Source of the DNA: Pseudomonas gregormendelii
GTDB taxonomy: Bacteria; Pseudomonadota; Gammaproteobacteria; Pseudomonadales; Pseudomonadaceae
DNA length: 64,000 bases
Direction of reading: 5' to 3'
NCBI RefSeq assembly: GCF_017114825.1
Contig: NZ_JADEVO010000012.1
Location: 62,001-126,000, forward strand
In this document: piece by piece, positions 1 to 9,629 of the stretch
Numbering within the stretch: the first letter of the stretch is position 1
Layout: each line of letters starts with the position of its first letter
Made by a program: the position numbers and the translations under genes
The notes under the pieces: generated by a model
Databases searched by the model: none
What the model was told of the DNA's origin: nothing
The model's input: the letters and a program-made list of their open reading frames with translations, nothing else

Positions 1-498
1 GCGACGAAGAATGCCGAAGAGCGGGAAAACCTGCTGTCCCTCGGGGCGGAAAAAGTCATCGTCACCGAGGAACAGGATCTGCTGATGCAGATCAACAAGA
101 TCACCGATAACCGTGGCGTTGACGTGGTGTTCGATGGCTTGGGTGGCCCGCAGATGTCAATGCTCGGCGATGTCCTTGCACCCCGTGGCAGCCTGGTGCT
201 GTACGGTCTGCAAGGGGGCAACCAGACGCCGTTCCCGGCCTGTGCAGCGTTCCAGAAGAACATTCAGTTCTTCGTCCACTGCATCGGTAACTTCACCGGC
301 AAGCCGGAACTGGGCATCGTCCAGGACCAGGTGTCGCTGCAGCGTGCCCTGCGCGATATCAACCAGCTGACGGCGGACCGCGTGCTGCTGCCACTCAAGA
401 CTCGGGTGTTCCCGTTTGCCGAGTTCGTCGAAGCCCACCGCTACATGGACGAATGCCCATGCCGCGAACGGGTCGCGCTTCAAGTCGAACCGGCCTGA
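1..498 (+). CDS. zinc-type alcohol dehydrogenase/quinone oxidoreductase, 3' part
   Basis: The frame is open from the first base, so the gene starts upstream of the window. The visible 165 residues are the C-terminal part of a medium-chain dehydrogenase/reductase. They include the end of the Rossmann cofactor domain (a stretch like LGAEKVIVTEE, then GVDVVFDGLGGPQ, then GSLVLYGLQGG) and the closing catalytic-fold segment ending in a run that resembles YMDE..RERVALQ. This pattern is typical of zinc-independent NADPH:quinone oxidoreductases (QOR/Qor2), which reduce quinones or enones in the cytosol. The N-terminal GroES-like domain is not visible, so zinc binding cannot be judged. A clear terminator follows, so this is the last gene of its transcript. 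Confidence 0.8.
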   Translation, partial: ATKNAEERENLLSLGAEKVIVTEEQDLLMQINKITDNRGVDVVFDGLGGPQMSMLGDVLAPRGSLVLYGLQGGNQTPFPACAAFQKNIQFFVHCIGNFTGKPELGIVQDQVSLQRALRDINQLTADRVLLPLKTRVFPFAEFVEAHRYMDECPCRERVALQVEPA

Positions 499-512
499 CG
501 TCCCCCCCCCTG

Positions 513-542
513 AAAAAGTCCGTGACCCACACGGACTTTTTT
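513..542 (+). terminator. rho-independent terminator
   Basis: A perfect 12-bp stem (513-524 with 530-541, arm AAAAAGTCCGTG) encloses a 5-nt loop and ends in a T-run. It closes the quinone-reductase-like gene. Confidence 0.9.
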
Positions 543-687
543 GTTTTCGGGTTTTAAACAAACCTCCTGTTTCTCTTCCGGGCAGCCTGTTCAGCAACTG
601 AACTGGTTTTTCCCCACCATCTGTATCTTCTAATCAGCCAGTAAGCCTTGATAATTGAACGATTGCTTTCATCTCAAGGAATGTGTC

Positions 688-876
688 ATGACTGAGTGTC
701 AAGTTGTTACTTTTCAGTACAGTCCGTTGATATGCGCCAAACAATCTGTTGATCATCTTTCAGTGATCAAAAACGCACTTGTAGCTTTATTCCTAAATTC
801 TCGTAGTAATTATCTGTCAGACATTGTGGGATATTTCCTAGGACGCAGAGTAAGCCTTCTAACTCAAGGCTTTTGA
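688..876 (+). CDS. possible small protein, 62 aa
   Basis: This short AT-richer frame has an AAGGA 7 nt before an ATG and lies in an otherwise gene-free 566-base interval. The protein begins MTECQVVTFQ and contains a short hydrophobic segment in the middle. I do not recognise it and found no partner gene. The base composition differs from the neighbouring host genes, so it could be a foreign remnant or chance. The stretch 877-1064 holds nothing else I can name. Confidence 0.25.
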   Translation: MTECQVVTFQYSPLICAKQSVDHLSVIKNALVALFLNSRSNYLSDIVGYFLGRRVSLLTQGF

Positions 877-1064
877 GCGGTTTCTTTGAAACTATCGGTG
901 ATGAAGCCTTGGGCGCGGCTCATTTATTTCAAATAATGTCTTGTCCCTTTAAGTGCTAGCATTTGGTAATAAATCTCCGTCGTCAGAATGGAACGGGCAA
1001 AGCGCTGCGCAAAAATTATTTGCGCGGGTCGTGATATCGATTTTCCAGCACCAGGTATATAAAT

Positions 1065-2519
1065 ATGACCAGCATCCATGATCAAGCCATGAACCATGTC
1101 TACCAACAGATATTGCAACGGTTACTGGGTTTTTTCTCTCGCGCCGAACGCACGGCGTTACAGCTGTTAATTCAGCGCCTGGTAGTTGCCGCAGGTGGCA
1201 TGGAGCGCCTTGCCGATTACAAGGTATTGGTGATTCAGACCGGGTCCCGGGACAGTTGTTACACCCTGGCGCTGTTGCGTGCAGCACAGTTGAGCATCGC
1301 CGGCCGCGCACCGGCCACCTTCCAGCTGCGTGTCGCGTCGTTGCAGCAGAGCGGTGTCAGCGCCACCGCGCTGGACAACATCCACAACAGTTACAGCGCT
1401 TTGTTCCTTTATGACGACCCGCGGGTCGAAGTGCTGAGGGCCGACAATCGTGAGGTGCTGCCGTTCACTCAGCCAGCGCCAATATCCGAAGCCGGCCGCG
1501 AGGTCAGCCGCCTGAACCTGCTGATGGTCGGACATCGCCGCGACAGCGATGATGCCCTTGATCTCTGGGACAACGGATTTCTCGCCACGGGCGAGTTCTA
1601 TGGCCAGATCGCGCGGTGGGATGGTGGGGTAGACGCCTTGGTCAGTAGCGAAACACCACGCCAGCAGAAGCAATTTTTGTACGGCTTCAAGCGGGCGACC
1701 GCCAAGGCCGGCCTCTTGCCGTCGCGGTACACTGAACACGGCTACGAAGATCTGTTCACGCTGCTCGATGAGCTCGGCCCGGAGTACTATCAGGGGTTTG
1801 AGCCCGAGCTCATGCAGCCGCACTGGCGTCCCGCTGAACTGTTCGAAACCTGCCGGCGCGCGACCTTCATCGACATACACGACATGCTGGTCAGCAATCT
1901 TGAGCAGCGCTGGCCGCTGCTGACCGAATTCCTGGGCTTCCAGCCCGACGGACTGATGGCCTACGCGAGCGATAATGAGCTCGTCAGCCTTGAACTGAGC
2001 GCTCATGTACGCGGTTTACAGGCCTGTTTCATGCACGGCGACAGCTATGAATCAGGGGTCGCCGAGTTCTTCCAGCGAGCACTGGTCATGATGCGCCGCA
2101 AGCAGCTATCGGATGGCTTGTGCCAGCAGGCTGCGCAAGTGTTTGGCCAAATCACCACGGATGCCGAACAGCGTGCCCTGGGCACTGCATATGCGCAGAA
2201 GAATCTTGGCCTGAGCGAAGCGCAGCTGGTGTGCCTGCTGTTCGCGCCTTTCGTCGACAAGGGCGCGAGGCTGGAGGGTTTCCTGCGCCGGTGCCATCCC
2301 GGGATGCTGATCGCCGTGCCGGATTTGCACCGAGCCATGCAAGGCCACGCTGTGCCCGAGCAGATCCTGCAATGGATGGTGGATGTCAGCGGCTTGCCGC
2401 TCGCGTTGATTGGCAAGCTTTATCGCATGGAGCGGGCAGTTGAAGATGCACCAGGCGCGTCCTCGATCAGCTGCGATACGGGCAACACCCAAGCGAGTGA
2501 CTGGTCAACGGGGCGTTGA
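1065..2519 (+). CDS. unrecognised 484-aa protein, coupled to a MocR regulator
   Basis: This is a long soluble protein with no signal peptide or membrane segment. It is rich in leucine and glutamine helices at the N-terminus (residues 1-60). A central part contains RHRRDSDDALDLWDNGFL-like acidic and aromatic stretches, and the C-terminal half is helical. I do not recognise a catalytic motif or family. Its stop codon overlaps the TTG start of the following MocR-type regulator by 4 bases (TTGA), so the two are co-translated and probably act in one pathway. The ATG at 1065 was chosen because the upstream sequence is AT-rich and non-coding. It may be a Pseudomonas-specific partner of the regulator; function unknown. 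Confidence 0.7.
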   Translation: MTSIHDQAMNHVYQQILQRLLGFFSRAERTALQLLIQRLVVAAGGMERLADYKVLVIQTGSRDSCYTLALLRAAQLSIAGRAPATFQLRVASLQQSGVSATALDNIHNSYSALFLYDDPRVEVLRADNREVLPFTQPAPISEAGREVSRLNLLMVGHRRDSDDALDLWDNGFLATGEFYGQIARWDGGVDALVSSETPRQQKQFLYGFKRATAKAGLLPSRYTEHGYEDLFTLLDELGPEYYQGFEPELMQPHWRPAELFETCRRATFIDIHDMLVSNLEQRWPLLTEFLGFQPDGLMAYASDNELVSLELSAHVRGLQACFMHGDSYESGVAEFFQRALVMMRRKQLSDGLCQQAAQVFGQITTDAEQRALGTAYAQKNLGLSEAQLVCLLFAPFVDKGARLEGFLRRCHPGMLIAVPDLHRAMQGHAVPEQILQWMVDVSGLPLALIGKLYRMERAVEDAPGASSISCDTGNTQASDWSTGR

Positions 2520-3916
2520 ATGGCGTGCGAGAAACCGGCTTCGCCTACCAGGCGGTTTACCGCTACCTGACCCAACTGATCAATGAGTCGGCCAGGGACG
2601 CCCGGGTGCGCCTCCCTTCCTTGCGCCAATTGGCCGACCGCTTGAGCGTCTCGATCTCGACCATCCAGTCTGCCTACTCGCTACTGGAGAAAGAGGGGCG
2701 GGTTTACTCCTTGGCCAAGTCGGGGTACTCCGCAGTGCCGGTGTCGTCCATCGACACCCTGGGTCATGGTCACGATCTGCTGGAAACCGTTTACGTCAAC
2801 GCCCGAAACCCGTCCATGCTGGTGCTCAGCGCCGACGAGCCGACCCTGTTGCAGCCCCTGGACAGCCCTTTGCTGCTGCTCGAGCGGGAACTGCTACGCC
2901 AGTACCCGCGGCAGCCGCAATCGTCAGCGCAGCCCTGCGGCGAACTGGAACTGCGGGCGGCACTGGCGGCGCGGTATACCACCTCGCCACAGCGCTGCTG
3001 GCACGCCGAAGACGTGTACATCGGCGCGGATCTGCGTGGCGTGCTGGAGATCCTCATCGAGGTGCTGAGCCTCAGGCATTCCACGGTCGTGGTGGAATCG
3101 CCTTGCGAGTGGCCCGTGCTGCGCCTGTTCGAGTCGGCCGACGTCAAGGTCGTTGAATTGGCCGTACAAGCCGATGGCGAGCTGGATGTCGACACGCTTG
3201 AACGGGCGCTGCAGCTGAATCCGGTGCAACTGGTGCTGTTGTCCTCGCGGTTGAATATACCCCGCGCCAGCCTGGCGTCCGAGGACAACCGGCGCGCCAT
3301 TGCGCGGCTGCTGGAGCGGCATGCCTGCTGGGTCCTGGAAAATGACTGCCACGGCGAACTCGGCTTCGATCCGGACGGCCTGCGCTTTCGCGACCTGCTG
3401 GACCCTGATCGGCTGCTGGTCTATTCAACGTTTGAAAAAATCATCGGGCCTGAGGCGCCCTTTGGCTATGTGCTTTCGCGGCAACTGCGCATGCAGTTGC
3501 AACGGCAATTTCTGTTGCGCTCGTTCCGATTGTCGCCGATTCGCCAGAAAGCCATCGCACGCCTGTACATCAACGGGCGGATTGATCAGCACCTTCAGGT
3601 GTTGCGTCGCCTGCTCAAGGATCGCTCGGTACAGATGAGCCAGTTGCTGAACGAACGACTGGGCGATGCCCTGAGCTTTGTCGAGCCCCAGGGCGGCGCA
3701 ACGATCTGGGTACGCTCATTGCGCCAGGTGGATGTGCGCCGGGTGTTCCAGCGCTTGCTGCAACGCCAGGTATTGATTGCCCCCGGCGAGTTGTTCAGTT
3801 TGCAGGGACTGCATGCGCAGCACATGCGTCTGAGCCATACCTTCGGCGGCGATCATGACCTGTCGGCCGCCATCGGCTTGCTCGGTGACGCGTTGCGCCT
3901 GGAGTCGCTGGATTAA
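2516..3916 (+). CDS. MocR/PdxR-type GntR-aminotransferase regulator
   Basis: This 466-aa fusion regulator has an N-terminal GntR winged helix (about residues 8-75, with RLPSLRQLADRLSVSISTIQ). A class I aminotransferase-like domain follows (about 110-460). The fold-I landmarks are present: an ENDCHGEL segment, where the Asp would hold the pyridine nitrogen of PLP, and STFEKIIGPEAPFGYV, where the Lys is in the position of the Schiff-base lysine. MocR proteins bind PLP and regulate nearby genes, often for amino-compound metabolism or vitamin B6. The start is a TTG overlapping the preceding stop codon; no better start lies upstream in frame. The nearest target would be the coupled upstream gene, but no operator could be identified. 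Confidence 0.85.
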   Translation: MNGVRETGFAYQAVYRYLTQLINESARDARVRLPSLRQLADRLSVSISTIQSAYSLLEKEGRVYSLAKSGYSAVPVSSIDTLGHGHDLLETVYVNARNPSMLVLSADEPTLLQPLDSPLLLLERELLRQYPRQPQSSAQPCGELELRAALAARYTTSPQRCWHAEDVYIGADLRGVLEILIEVLSLRHSTVVVESPCEWPVLRLFESADVKVVELAVQADGELDVDTLERALQLNPVQLVLLSSRLNIPRASLASEDNRRAIARLLERHACWVLENDCHGELGFDPDGLRFRDLLDPDRLLVYSTFEKIIGPEAPFGYVLSRQLRMQLQRQFLLRSFRLSPIRQKAIARLYINGRIDQHLQVLRRLLKDRSVQMSQLLNERLGDALSFVEPQGGATIWVRSLRQVDVRRVFQRLLQRQVLIAPGELFSLQGLHAQHMRLSHTFGGDHDLSAAIGLLGDALRLESLD

Positions 3917-4025
3917 GCAAAGCAGCCGGTGTCGTGCACGTGGGGGATCGATCTGATCGCGTTGTGGTCAAACTGCCAGTAAACTGCGATCCAATTCCCG
4001 AACCAATAGATTCCAGAGGTTTTGC

Positions 4026-5672
4026 ATGACACTCAATCCTTTTGCGGGCAAACCTGCACCGGCAGAACTGTTGGTCGATATCCCGCGACTGGTAACGGCC
4101 TACTACACCGGCCAGCCCGACGCCGCCATCTCCACCCAACGCGTCGCGTTCGGCACCTCAGGGCACCGCGGCAGCTCGTTCGATTTGAGTTTCAACGAAT
4201 GGCACGTCCTGGCGATCAGCCAGGCTATTTGCCTGTATCGCCAGGCGCAGGGCATCGACGGCCCGCTGTTCGTCGGGATCGATACCCATGCATTGTCCAC
4301 TCCGGCGGGCGCCAGCGCCCTGGAAGTACTCGCCGCCAACGGCGTCACCGTAATGATTGCCGAGGGTGACGAATACACCCCAACGCCGGCCATCTCCCAC
4401 GCCATCCTGTGCTACAACCGTGGCCGTACCTCGGGCCTGGCCGACGGCATCGTCATTACGCCGTCGCACAACCCGCCACAAAGCGGGGGCTACAAGTACA
4501 ACCCCACCAATGGCGGCCCGGCTGACACCCACATCACCAAGTGGATCGAAGCCAAAGCCAATGAACTGCTGGGCAACAAGCTCGCCGGCGTCAAGCGCAT
4601 CAGCTACGAGCAAGCCTTGAAGGTCGAGACCACCCATCGCCACGACTACCTCAATACCTATGTCGCCGACCTGATCAACGTGATCGATTTCGATGCCATT
4701 CGCGCCGCCAAGCTGCGCCTGGGTGTAGATCCGCTGGGTGGAGCAGGGGTGCGTTACTGGTCAGCGATCGCCGATCACTACCAACTCGACCTCGAGGTGG
4801 TCAACAAACAAGTGGATCCGACCTTCCGCTTCATGACGGTTGACTGGGATGGCCAGATTCGCATGGACCCCTCGTCCAGCCATGCCATGCAAGGCCTGAT
4901 CGGCCTCAAGGAACGCTTCGACGTGGCATTCGCTTGCGATCCGGACCACGATCGCCACGGCATCGTCACGCCGTCGGGTGGTCTGTTGGCACCCAACAGC
5001 TACCTCGCTGTGTCGATCGATTACCTGTTCCAGAACCGTCCACTGTGGCGCGCCGACGCTGCCGTGGGCAAGACCGTGGTCAGCAGTGGCCTGATCGATC
5101 GAGTCGCCAAGCGCCTGGGTCGGCGATTGTATGAAGTGCCGGTCGGCTTCAAATGGTTTGCGGACGGCCTGTTTGACGGTTCCCTGGGCTTTGGCGGCGA
5201 AGAAAGCGCCGGTGCCTCGTTCCTGCGCAAGGACGGTGGCGTCTGGAGCACCGACAAGGACGGTCTGATCCCGGCATTGCTGGCTGCAGAGATGACCGCC
5301 CGCACTGGGCGTGATCCGAGCCAGGCTTATCGCGCCCTGACCGATGAGCTGGGCGAACCGTTCTCGGTACGGGTCGACGCCAAGGCCAACCCGGAACAGA
5401 AAGCCTTGCTGAGCAAATTGTCGCCTGACCAAGTGACATCGACCCAACTGGCCGGGGAAGCAATCCAGAGCATCCTCAGCCATGCACCGGGTAACGACCA
5501 GGCCATCGGCGGACTGAAAGTCATGACCGAAAACGGCTGGTTCGCCGCGCGCCCGTCCGGCACCGAAGACATCTACAAAATCTACGCCGAGAGCTTCGTC
5601 AGTGACGAGCACCTCAAGCTGCTGGTTGCGGAAGCGCAGACACTGGTGGACGGCGCTATTTCCTCGAAGTAA
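4026..5672 (+). CDS. pgm: phosphoglucomutase (alpha-D-glucose specific)
   Basis: This 548-aa enzyme interconverts glucose-1-phosphate and glucose-6-phosphate in the cytosol, feeding glycogen, trehalose and surface-polysaccharide synthesis. The alpha-D-phosphohexomutase signatures are all present in order: TPSHNPP at 145-151 (phosphoserine 147), the metal loop DPDHDRHG from about 305, the sugar-binding GEES at about 391-394, and the phosphate-binding [10 protein letters not shown] from about 509. The length matches the bacterial Pgm family (about 545 aa). It has its own upstream region and a terminator, so it appears monocistronic. Confidence 0.95.
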   Translation: MTLNPFAGKPAPAELLVDIPRLVTAYYTGQPDAAISTQRVAFGTSGHRGSSFDLSFNEWHVLAISQAICLYRQAQGIDGPLFVGIDTHALSTPAGASALEVLAANGVTVMIAEGDEYTPTPAISHAILCYNRGRTSGLADGIVITPSHNPPQSGGYKYNPTNGGPADTHITKWIEAKANELLGNKLAGVKRISYEQALKVETTHRHDYLNTYVADLINVIDFDAIRAAKLRLGVDPLGGAGVRYWSAIADHYQLDLEVVNKQVDPTFRFMTVDWDGQIRMDPSSSHAMQGLIGLKERFDVAFACDPDHDRHGIVTPSGGLLAPNSYLAVSIDYLFQNRPLWRADAAVGKTVVSSGLIDRVAKRLGRRLYEVPVGFKWFADGLFDGSLGFGGEESAGASFLRKDGGVWSTDKDGLIPALLAAEMTARTGRDPSQAYRALTDELGEPFSVRVDAKANPEQKALLSKLSPDQVTSTQLAGEAIQSILSHAPGNDQAIGGLKVMTENGWFAARPSGTEDIYKIYAESFVSDEHLKLLVAEAQTLVDGAISSK

Positions 5673-5696
5673 TCAGGATAGGGCCACGCAACAGCG

Positions 5697-5728
5697 AAAG
5701 GGGCGACCGTTGAGGTTCGCCCCTTTTT
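5697..5728 (+). terminator. terminator between pgm and the pirin gene
   Basis: The stem AAAGGGGCGA (5697-5706) pairs with TCGCCCCTTT, with a small inner CC/GG extension, followed by seven Ts. It sits between convergent genes. The A-run on the left arm could also let it act on leftward transcripts. Confidence 0.85.
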
Positions 5729-5748
5729 TTCGTTGATGGCCTTGCCGG

Positions 5749-6444
5749 TCAAGCCAGGTCCACCAGCACCACTTCACTGTCTTCAATGGCAGTTACTCTC
5801 AGCACCTGCTCGTCTGCAATCGCCACACCGTCTCGAGCTTGTGCCTGCAAGCCATTGACTTCAATACGCCCGGTGGCTGGCACCAGGTAGGCACGGCGGC
5901 CGCCGTCCAGACGATATTCAGCTGTTTCCCCGGCCTTGAGGTTGGCCGCGACCAGGCGGGCATCCGCACGAATCCGCAGGCTTTCATCATCTCCCGCCTT
6001 GCCGCTGGCCAAGGTTACAAAACCTTCGCGCTGACCCTTGGGAAATGGTTTGGCGCCCCAGGACGGCGCCGATCCAGCTTCGTTGGGGATGATCCATATC
6101 TGGAAAATCCGCGTCTCGGTCGCTTCCAGGTTGTACTCGCTATGGGCAATCCCCGTGCCGGCACTCATGACCTGAACGTCACCGGCTTCGGTGCGCCCCT
6201 TGTTGCCAAGGTTGTCTTCGTGGGTAATTGCGCCTTCACGGACATAGGTAATGATCTCCATGTCCCGGTGCGGATGCTTCGGAAAACCGGTGCCCGAGGC
6301 AATCACGTCATCATTCCAGACCCGCAGATTGCCCCAGTTCATGCGCTTGGGGTCATGGTACTCGGCAAATGAAAAATGGTGATGTGCGTCCAGCCAGCCA
6401 TGATGAGCGCCGCCAAGGGAGGTAAAGGGTCTGAGTTCAAGCAT
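5749..6444 (-). CDS. pirin family protein (YhhW-like)
   Basis: This 231-aa bicupin starts with the family hallmark region: HHHFSFAEYHDP, then the metal-ligand block PKHPHRDMEIITYV, and later the GTGIAHSEYN segment. The two histidines of HPHRD, the later His and a Glu form the usual metal site of pirins. Some pirins, such as YhhW, act as quercetin 2,3-dioxygenases in vitro, but the physiological substrate is usually unknown. It stands alone, convergent with pgm. The 343 bases upstream (6445-6787) hold its promoter region and the octamer repeat described separately. Confidence 0.88.
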   Translation of the reverse strand: MLELRPFTSLGGAHHGWLDAHHHFSFAEYHDPKRMNWGNLRVWNDDVIASGTGFPKHPHRDMEIITYVREGAITHEDNLGNKGRTEAGDVQVMSAGTGIAHSEYNLEATETRIFQIWIIPNEAGSAPSWGAKPFPKGQREGFVTLASGKAGDDESLRIRADARLVAANLKAGETAEYRLDGGRRAYLVPATGRIEVNGLQAQARDGVAIADEQVLRVTAIEDSEVVLVDLA

Positions 6445-6656
6445 GATCGTCTCCTGCCAAAAGGTGATTTATGGCGATCATCATCCGTCAGTCACACATC
6501 GATAAAAAGCGTAAATAATGTCTCAATATAATCGAAACGCTCGATATATTTACGAGTGGACATCTTCCCAGCCAGGCTTCAATTCATCGCCTAACCCAAT
6601 GACTCGCAAGCATTTCGCTAGAACTCCAGGCCAAATAAAGACACCATAGCGCCCAA

Positions 6657-6774
6657 CAGCCTCACAGCCTCACAGCCTCACAGCCTCACAGCCTCACAGC
6701 CTCACAGCCTCACAGCCTCACAGCCTCACAGCCTCACAGCCTCACAGCCTCACAGCCTCACAGCCTCACAGCCT
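6657..6774. repeat. tandem 8-bp repeat, 14 perfect copies
   Basis: The unit CAGCCTCA is repeated 14 times without error (6657-6768), followed by a partial copy to 6774. The array ends right against the GGAG ribosome-binding site (6775-6778) of the following helicase gene. An 8-bp unit is not a multiple of three, and the array contains no stop codon in any forward frame. However, stops precede it in all three frames and I see no ATG upstream, so it is more likely a promoter or leader element than coding. Confidence 0.97.
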
Positions 6775-6787
6775 GGAGTCCATCCGC

Positions 6788-9271
6788 GTGCCGCAACACA
6801 CCCCCGATCTTCCTCCTGAACTTCGTCCGTTGGCAGAGATGCCATTGCTCAAACGCCTGGCCGCCCGGTTCTTTGGCCACGGCCTGACGCGCCTGCGTGC
6901 CCAGCACCGGGCGTCGTGGTTGCACGGGCAGGCGGATGGGTTTCGCAGCGGGCACAGTGCCGGGGTGGATTACGGGTATAAGGAAGGCAAGCTCGAAGGG
7001 CTTGAAGAGGGGCGGCAGGTTCTGTTGATTCGCGACTCGCGCAGCACCGAGCACCGCCCGCCCAATGTCGACGATTACCTGTTCGACGACTGGCGCCTGC
7101 CATTGACCGCCGAACTGAAAAAACGCATGAAGGCCGATGTCGGCCGGTTACTGCCAGCCCATGCCCAGCCCAGTGCTGCGCAGTGGAAGATGATCTTCAG
7201 CGACACCCCGTCGACCTCGGTGATTGCCGGTGCCGGAGCAGGCAAGTCGACGACCCTGGTGCTGCGTATCCTGCTGTTGACCCACTATCTGGGGTTCGAA
7301 CTCGACTCGATGACCGTAGTGACTTTTACCCGGGAGTCACGCAAGGACTTCATCAACAAGCTGATCGAGATGTTTGCACTGTGGGGGCGGGCGCTGAGTT
7401 TCAAGGAGGCGCGCGACCTGGTGCGTACTTTTCACTCACGAATCCTGCCCCTGGTGCGCAGCTTGCCTGGATTCGAACGCCTGCAGGCCTTCGAGAACCT
7501 GAGCCTGCGCGCCACCGGCCAGGACGAAGAGGTCGACAGCAACCCGTTCGACCTGCGCATCAATGACGCCCAGCGCCAGCAGCTCAACGCCTGCTACCAC
7601 AGCCTGCATACCCGTGATGCGCGCTTTCGCGACCTGATCACGCCACTGTCCCGGCATGCCTTGCAGCTCAAGGAGCTGGAGCGCGATCACCCTGACGTGC
7701 AGAAACGCGTGGCGGTGACCCAACTGGCGGCCAATCGTGATGAAGAATTGTGCGATACCATCGAAGACCTATGGTTTCGCGCGGGTGCATGGCCGATCAA
7801 GGGCATTGAGCCCAAGCGCCAGACGTTCGACATCAATGGCTCGACCTTCCATTGTCACGGCTACATTGCGACGCTGGATGCCTGGGTGGTGTTGGGTTTT
7901 GATCCACAGGAAAACCCACAGGTTAGCCGTCCAGGGTCGAAACTGTCGGTACGGGCGGAATGGGCGGTAAAGCGCACGTTGTTTCAAGCTTTCTGTCGTA
8001 AGCCATTGATATGGTTAGATACCTATCAATCTTCCAAGCGAGTGCTAGCGTCGCTTGCCGGTGATGCCAGCGCCGGTCCTGGCTTCGATTACAAGGTCAA
8101 GGGTGAGTTGGCTTCCGCGCCGCTGCTGGACTGTTTTGTCGCCGCCGCCGGGTTCATCGAGAACCTTGGCCTGGATGTCCCGACGGCCGTGGGTCAGATG
8201 AGCTTTGCCAAGGACGATCCCGACCGGTTCTTCTTCGAGGCGTTGAGCCTGTACTGGAGAGCCCTGGAAGATCATCTGCTGGACCAGAAACCACCGATCA
8301 TGACTTATAACCGCATGTTCGCGTTGTTCAGCGAGCATTCGCCGGAAAACCTCAAGCTGCTGAGCAACGACCTGCTGCGCCCGCTGGCGCACTTGATGAT
8401 CGATGAATTCCAGGATGTTTCCCCGCAGATAGTCTCCTGGATTCGCGCCAGCCTGGCCGAGATCCGCAGTCGCGGTCCCGCCATGCATGTTGGCCGAGGC
8501 GCTCAGCGTTCTTCGTTGTTGTGCGTGGGCGATGATTGGCAGTCCATTTACGGCTGGCGGGGCAGTTCGCCCAGCTATTTCATGGATTTCAACAAGGAGT
8601 TTGCGTCGCCGAGCACCACCAAGGTCATGCTCAGCGACAACTATCGCAGCCATCAGCACATCATCGATGCCGCCGAACACATCGTGCGGGCTGCTCCAGC
8701 CATTGCCGGAAAGAAAGCCAAGGCGAGCGGTGCAGCCAAGGCGCTGTTACCGGTAAATGTGCTCGATCGGGATGATCAGGGCATGGCCAACCGGCTGATG
8801 GAACACTACCGTCAAGGCCATTCGATCTTGATGTTGTATCGAAAAAGCAGCGATAAGCTGTTGATTGAAAAGCATATTCAGCCTGTACTTAATGTAGATT
8901 CTAACTTGCCGTATGAAGCGCGCCGGTTGAAACAGCTGACTTATCACAGTGCCAAAGGCCTCCAGGCCGACGCCGTGTTCCTGCTGGGCGACTGCCAGCA
9001 CCTGACCAGCTCCCCTTACAAGAACCAGGTGTACCGTATGGCGGGGTTAGGCAAGGCGGGCGACAACGAGGCCTACGACAATGCGCAAAAGGACGAGATC
9101 CTGCGCTTGGCCTACGTCGGCATTACCCGGGCGGTTAGCCACTGTTACTGGTACGTCGATGCCCAGGACACCCAGGCAGCCAATTTGCCCAAGGCTTCTG
9201 ATCGGGTCGGCAAGGGCAAGGCGTTCTTCGCCGATCATCGGGCAAACAAGACCCAGCTTGAAAAGGCATGA
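6788..9271 (+). CDS. UvrD/Rep-type superfamily I DNA helicase
   Basis: This 827-aa ATP-dependent helicase carries the SF1A motifs in order. They are Walker A GAGAGKS at about 148-154, motif II IDEFQD near 538-543, motif III VGDDWQSIYGWRG, motif IV LSDNYRS, motif V YHSAKGLQADAV and motif VI YVGITRA near 776. It is longer than UvrD and has a distinct N-terminal extension (residues 1-110), with an unusual low-complexity GYKEGKLEGLEEG stretch. A role in DNA repair or recombination-intermediate processing is likely, but the exact class is unclear. The start is a GTG with GGAG 9 nt upstream, directly after the octamer repeat array, so repeat-length change could affect expression. Confidence 0.88.
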   Translation: MPQHTPDLPPELRPLAEMPLLKRLAARFFGHGLTRLRAQHRASWLHGQADGFRSGHSAGVDYGYKEGKLEGLEEGRQVLLIRDSRSTEHRPPNVDDYLFDDWRLPLTAELKKRMKADVGRLLPAHAQPSAAQWKMIFSDTPSTSVIAGAGAGKSTTLVLRILLLTHYLGFELDSMTVVTFTRESRKDFINKLIEMFALWGRALSFKEARDLVRTFHSRILPLVRSLPGFERLQAFENLSLRATGQDEEVDSNPFDLRINDAQRQQLNACYHSLHTRDARFRDLITPLSRHALQLKELERDHPDVQKRVAVTQLAANRDEELCDTIEDLWFRAGAWPIKGIEPKRQTFDINGSTFHCHGYIATLDAWVVLGFDPQENPQVSRPGSKLSVRAEWAVKRTLFQAFCRKPLIWLDTYQSSKRVLASLAGDASAGPGFDYKVKGELASAPLLDCFVAAAGFIENLGLDVPTAVGQMSFAKDDPDRFFFEALSLYWRALEDHLLDQKPPIMTYNRMFALFSEHSPENLKLLSNDLLRPLAHLMIDEFQDVSPQIVSWIRASLAEIRSRGPAMHVGRGAQRSSLLCVGDDWQSIYGWRGSSPSYFMDFNKEFASPSTTKVMLSDNYRSHQHIIDAAEHIVRAAPAIAGKKAKASGAAKALLPVNVLDRDDQGMANRLMEHYRQGHSILMLYRKSSDKLLIEKHIQPVLNVDSNLPYEARRLKQLTYHSAKGLQADAVFLLGDCQHLTSSPYKNQVYRMAGLGKAGDNEAYDNAQKDEILRLAYVGITRAVSHCYWYVDAQDTQAANLPKASDRVGKGKAFFADHRANKTQLEKA

Positions 9272-9272
9272 C

Positions 9273-9330
9273 ACCTGTGGCGAGGGACTTTGTTGTGGTA
9301 AGGGAGCTTGCTCCTGCTGGGCGGTAAAAC
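9273..9330. repeat. REP-like element (degenerate)
   Basis: A CTGTGGCGAGGGA...GGGAGCTTGCTCC arrangement resembles the Pseudomonas REP head seen elsewhere in the window. It lies between the helicase gene and the convergent DUF1652 gene. Confidence 0.55.
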
Positions 9331-9356
9331 GACCCTGCTCTTGAACGCCAAAGATT

Positions 9357-9629
9357 TCAGGCATAACTCCTAAACGAAACCGGCGGCACAAACGCTTCAA
9401 GCTCGTCCTCCACCGCTTCAATGATGCGCTCCACATCCGCAGCGTTCATCACCGTCGCGCACGGAATACCGGCAATGGCGATCATGGTCTCGCCACTGAC
9501 TCGATCAAACAGACGAGCAATCATGCTCCCCGGCGCGTCCATGCTCGCCTCGAAGCCCATGGGATGAAAATGCCAGCGCATCAGCTGGCAGGCGTTTGGG
9601 AAGGTGACCTTGCTAAACCCTTTATTCAT
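9357..9629 (-). CDS. DUF1652 family protein
   Basis: This 90-aa protein shows the DUF1652 layout: an N-terminal CQLMRWHFHPMGFEASMDAPGSM segment (split here: CQLMRWHFHP, then FEASMDAPGSM), a RVSGE turn, a central AGIPCATV, and a C-terminal helix IIEAVEDELEAF. The family is small, nearly confined to Pseudomonas, and of unknown function, often present in several copies. It appears monocistronic. The gap 9630-9902 holds a short GAGCC/GGCTC hairpin near 9693 but no gene that I can support. Confidence 0.75.
   Translation of the reverse strand: MNKGFSKVTFPNACQLMRWHFHPMGFEASMDAPGSMIARLFDRVSGETMIAIAGIPCATVMNAADVERIIEAVEDELEAFVPPVSFRSYA

Noticed and set aside
6597..6787. Phase-variable coding start through the octamer array
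   Set aside because: The array is open in every frame, but stops precede it in all frames and no ATG or good GTG lies in the array, so frame switching is unlikely; a leader/promoter effect remains possible.
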